DNA of 64,000 bases from UBA2241 sp963777895 (GTDB lineage Bacteria; Actinomycetota; Thermoleophilia; UBA2241): NCBI GenBank assembly GCA_963777895.1, contig CAVZSF010000007.1, positions 62,001-126,000 on the forward strand, in the 5' to 3' direction. Every line of letters begins with the position of its first letter. The stretch's first letter is position 1. Of this stretch, positions 63,937 through 64,000 are shown piece after piece. The notes under the pieces are model-generated. The model was not told where the DNA came from. It ran no database searches and saw only the letters and a list, made by a program, of their open reading frames with translations. Made by a program: the position numbers and the translations under genes.

Positions 63937-64000
63937 TTTCGCTCCTTGACCACTTGTTCAACATTGGCTCAGCGGCCATACTTCGGGCAAGCCAGCCACA

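Overview
The window is high-GC bacterial DNA that reads as an actinobacterial chromosome. The gene strings ftsE-ftsX-M23 peptidase-ctpA-rnr-smpB and murI-queT-rph-rdgB, a CBS-less GuaB3-type IMP dehydrogenase relative, many GTG/TTG starts, and TTGACx/TANNNT promoters all fit. NfnAB, an aldehyde:ferredoxin oxidoreductase, 4-hydroxybutyryl-CoA dehydratase and a membrane ferredoxin point to an anaerobic or facultatively anaerobic lineage (Coriobacteriia/OPB41/Thermoleophilia-like). That placement is inference; there is no rRNA here.

Layout. 0.1-4.5 kb: cNMP-binding protein, nitroreductase, MBL-fold protein, MIO-type ammonia-lyase and membrane ferredoxin. 4.7-11.9 kb: division, cell-wall, proteolysis and RNA-decay block ending in tRNA-Arg(CCG). 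11.9-14.0 kb: a 2-kb segment (membrane protein, TetR regulator with tandem operators, VOC protein) bounded by copies of the tRNA 3' end. 14.0-19.4 kb: EamA transporter, zinc-ribbon protein, murI-queT-rph-rdgB and a CDF transporter. 19.4-23.5 kb: an M-box (Mg2+) riboswitch controlling a channel-less MgtE_N/CBS protein and two NRAMP-like transporters with altered metal sites. 23.7-28.3 kb: PfkB kinase, guaB3 and guaA. 28.3-32.9 kb: secreted and membrane proteins of unknown role. 33.0-40.4 kb: nfnAB, M29 peptidase, threonine aldolase, MoaD-like protein and AOR. 40.6-47.7 kb: a 4-hydroxybutyrate operon (abfD, small CGGCNP protein, CoA-transferase, Fe-alcohol dehydrogenase) divergent from gdhA and glnB, with three copies of an unassigned palindrome between them. 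47.8-52.7 kb: thioredoxin, DUF302 with a CsoR-like site, ilvD-ilvB-ilvN. 52.8-60.6 kb: GGDEF protein and small accessory genes, orphan trpB, cupin/GNAT/SRPBCC/SnoaL cluster. 61.0-63.8 kb: class V aminotransferase and serA.

How it fits together. GdhA converts glutamate and 2-oxoglutarate, and the divergent operon can take 4-hydroxybutyrate to crotonyl-CoA; NfnAB links NADH, NADPH and ferredoxin, and AOR couples aldehydes to ferredoxin. P-II beside gdhA suggests nitrogen sensing. The M-box makes the MgtE/NRAMP cluster a predicted magnesium-uptake unit.

Quality warning. Seven single-base insertions (ctpA, rnr, guaA three times, AOR, ilvD) and one deletion (GyrI-like gene) break conserved frames. 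They look like consensus errors, so the affected genes are annotated as intact loci with the breakpoints given.
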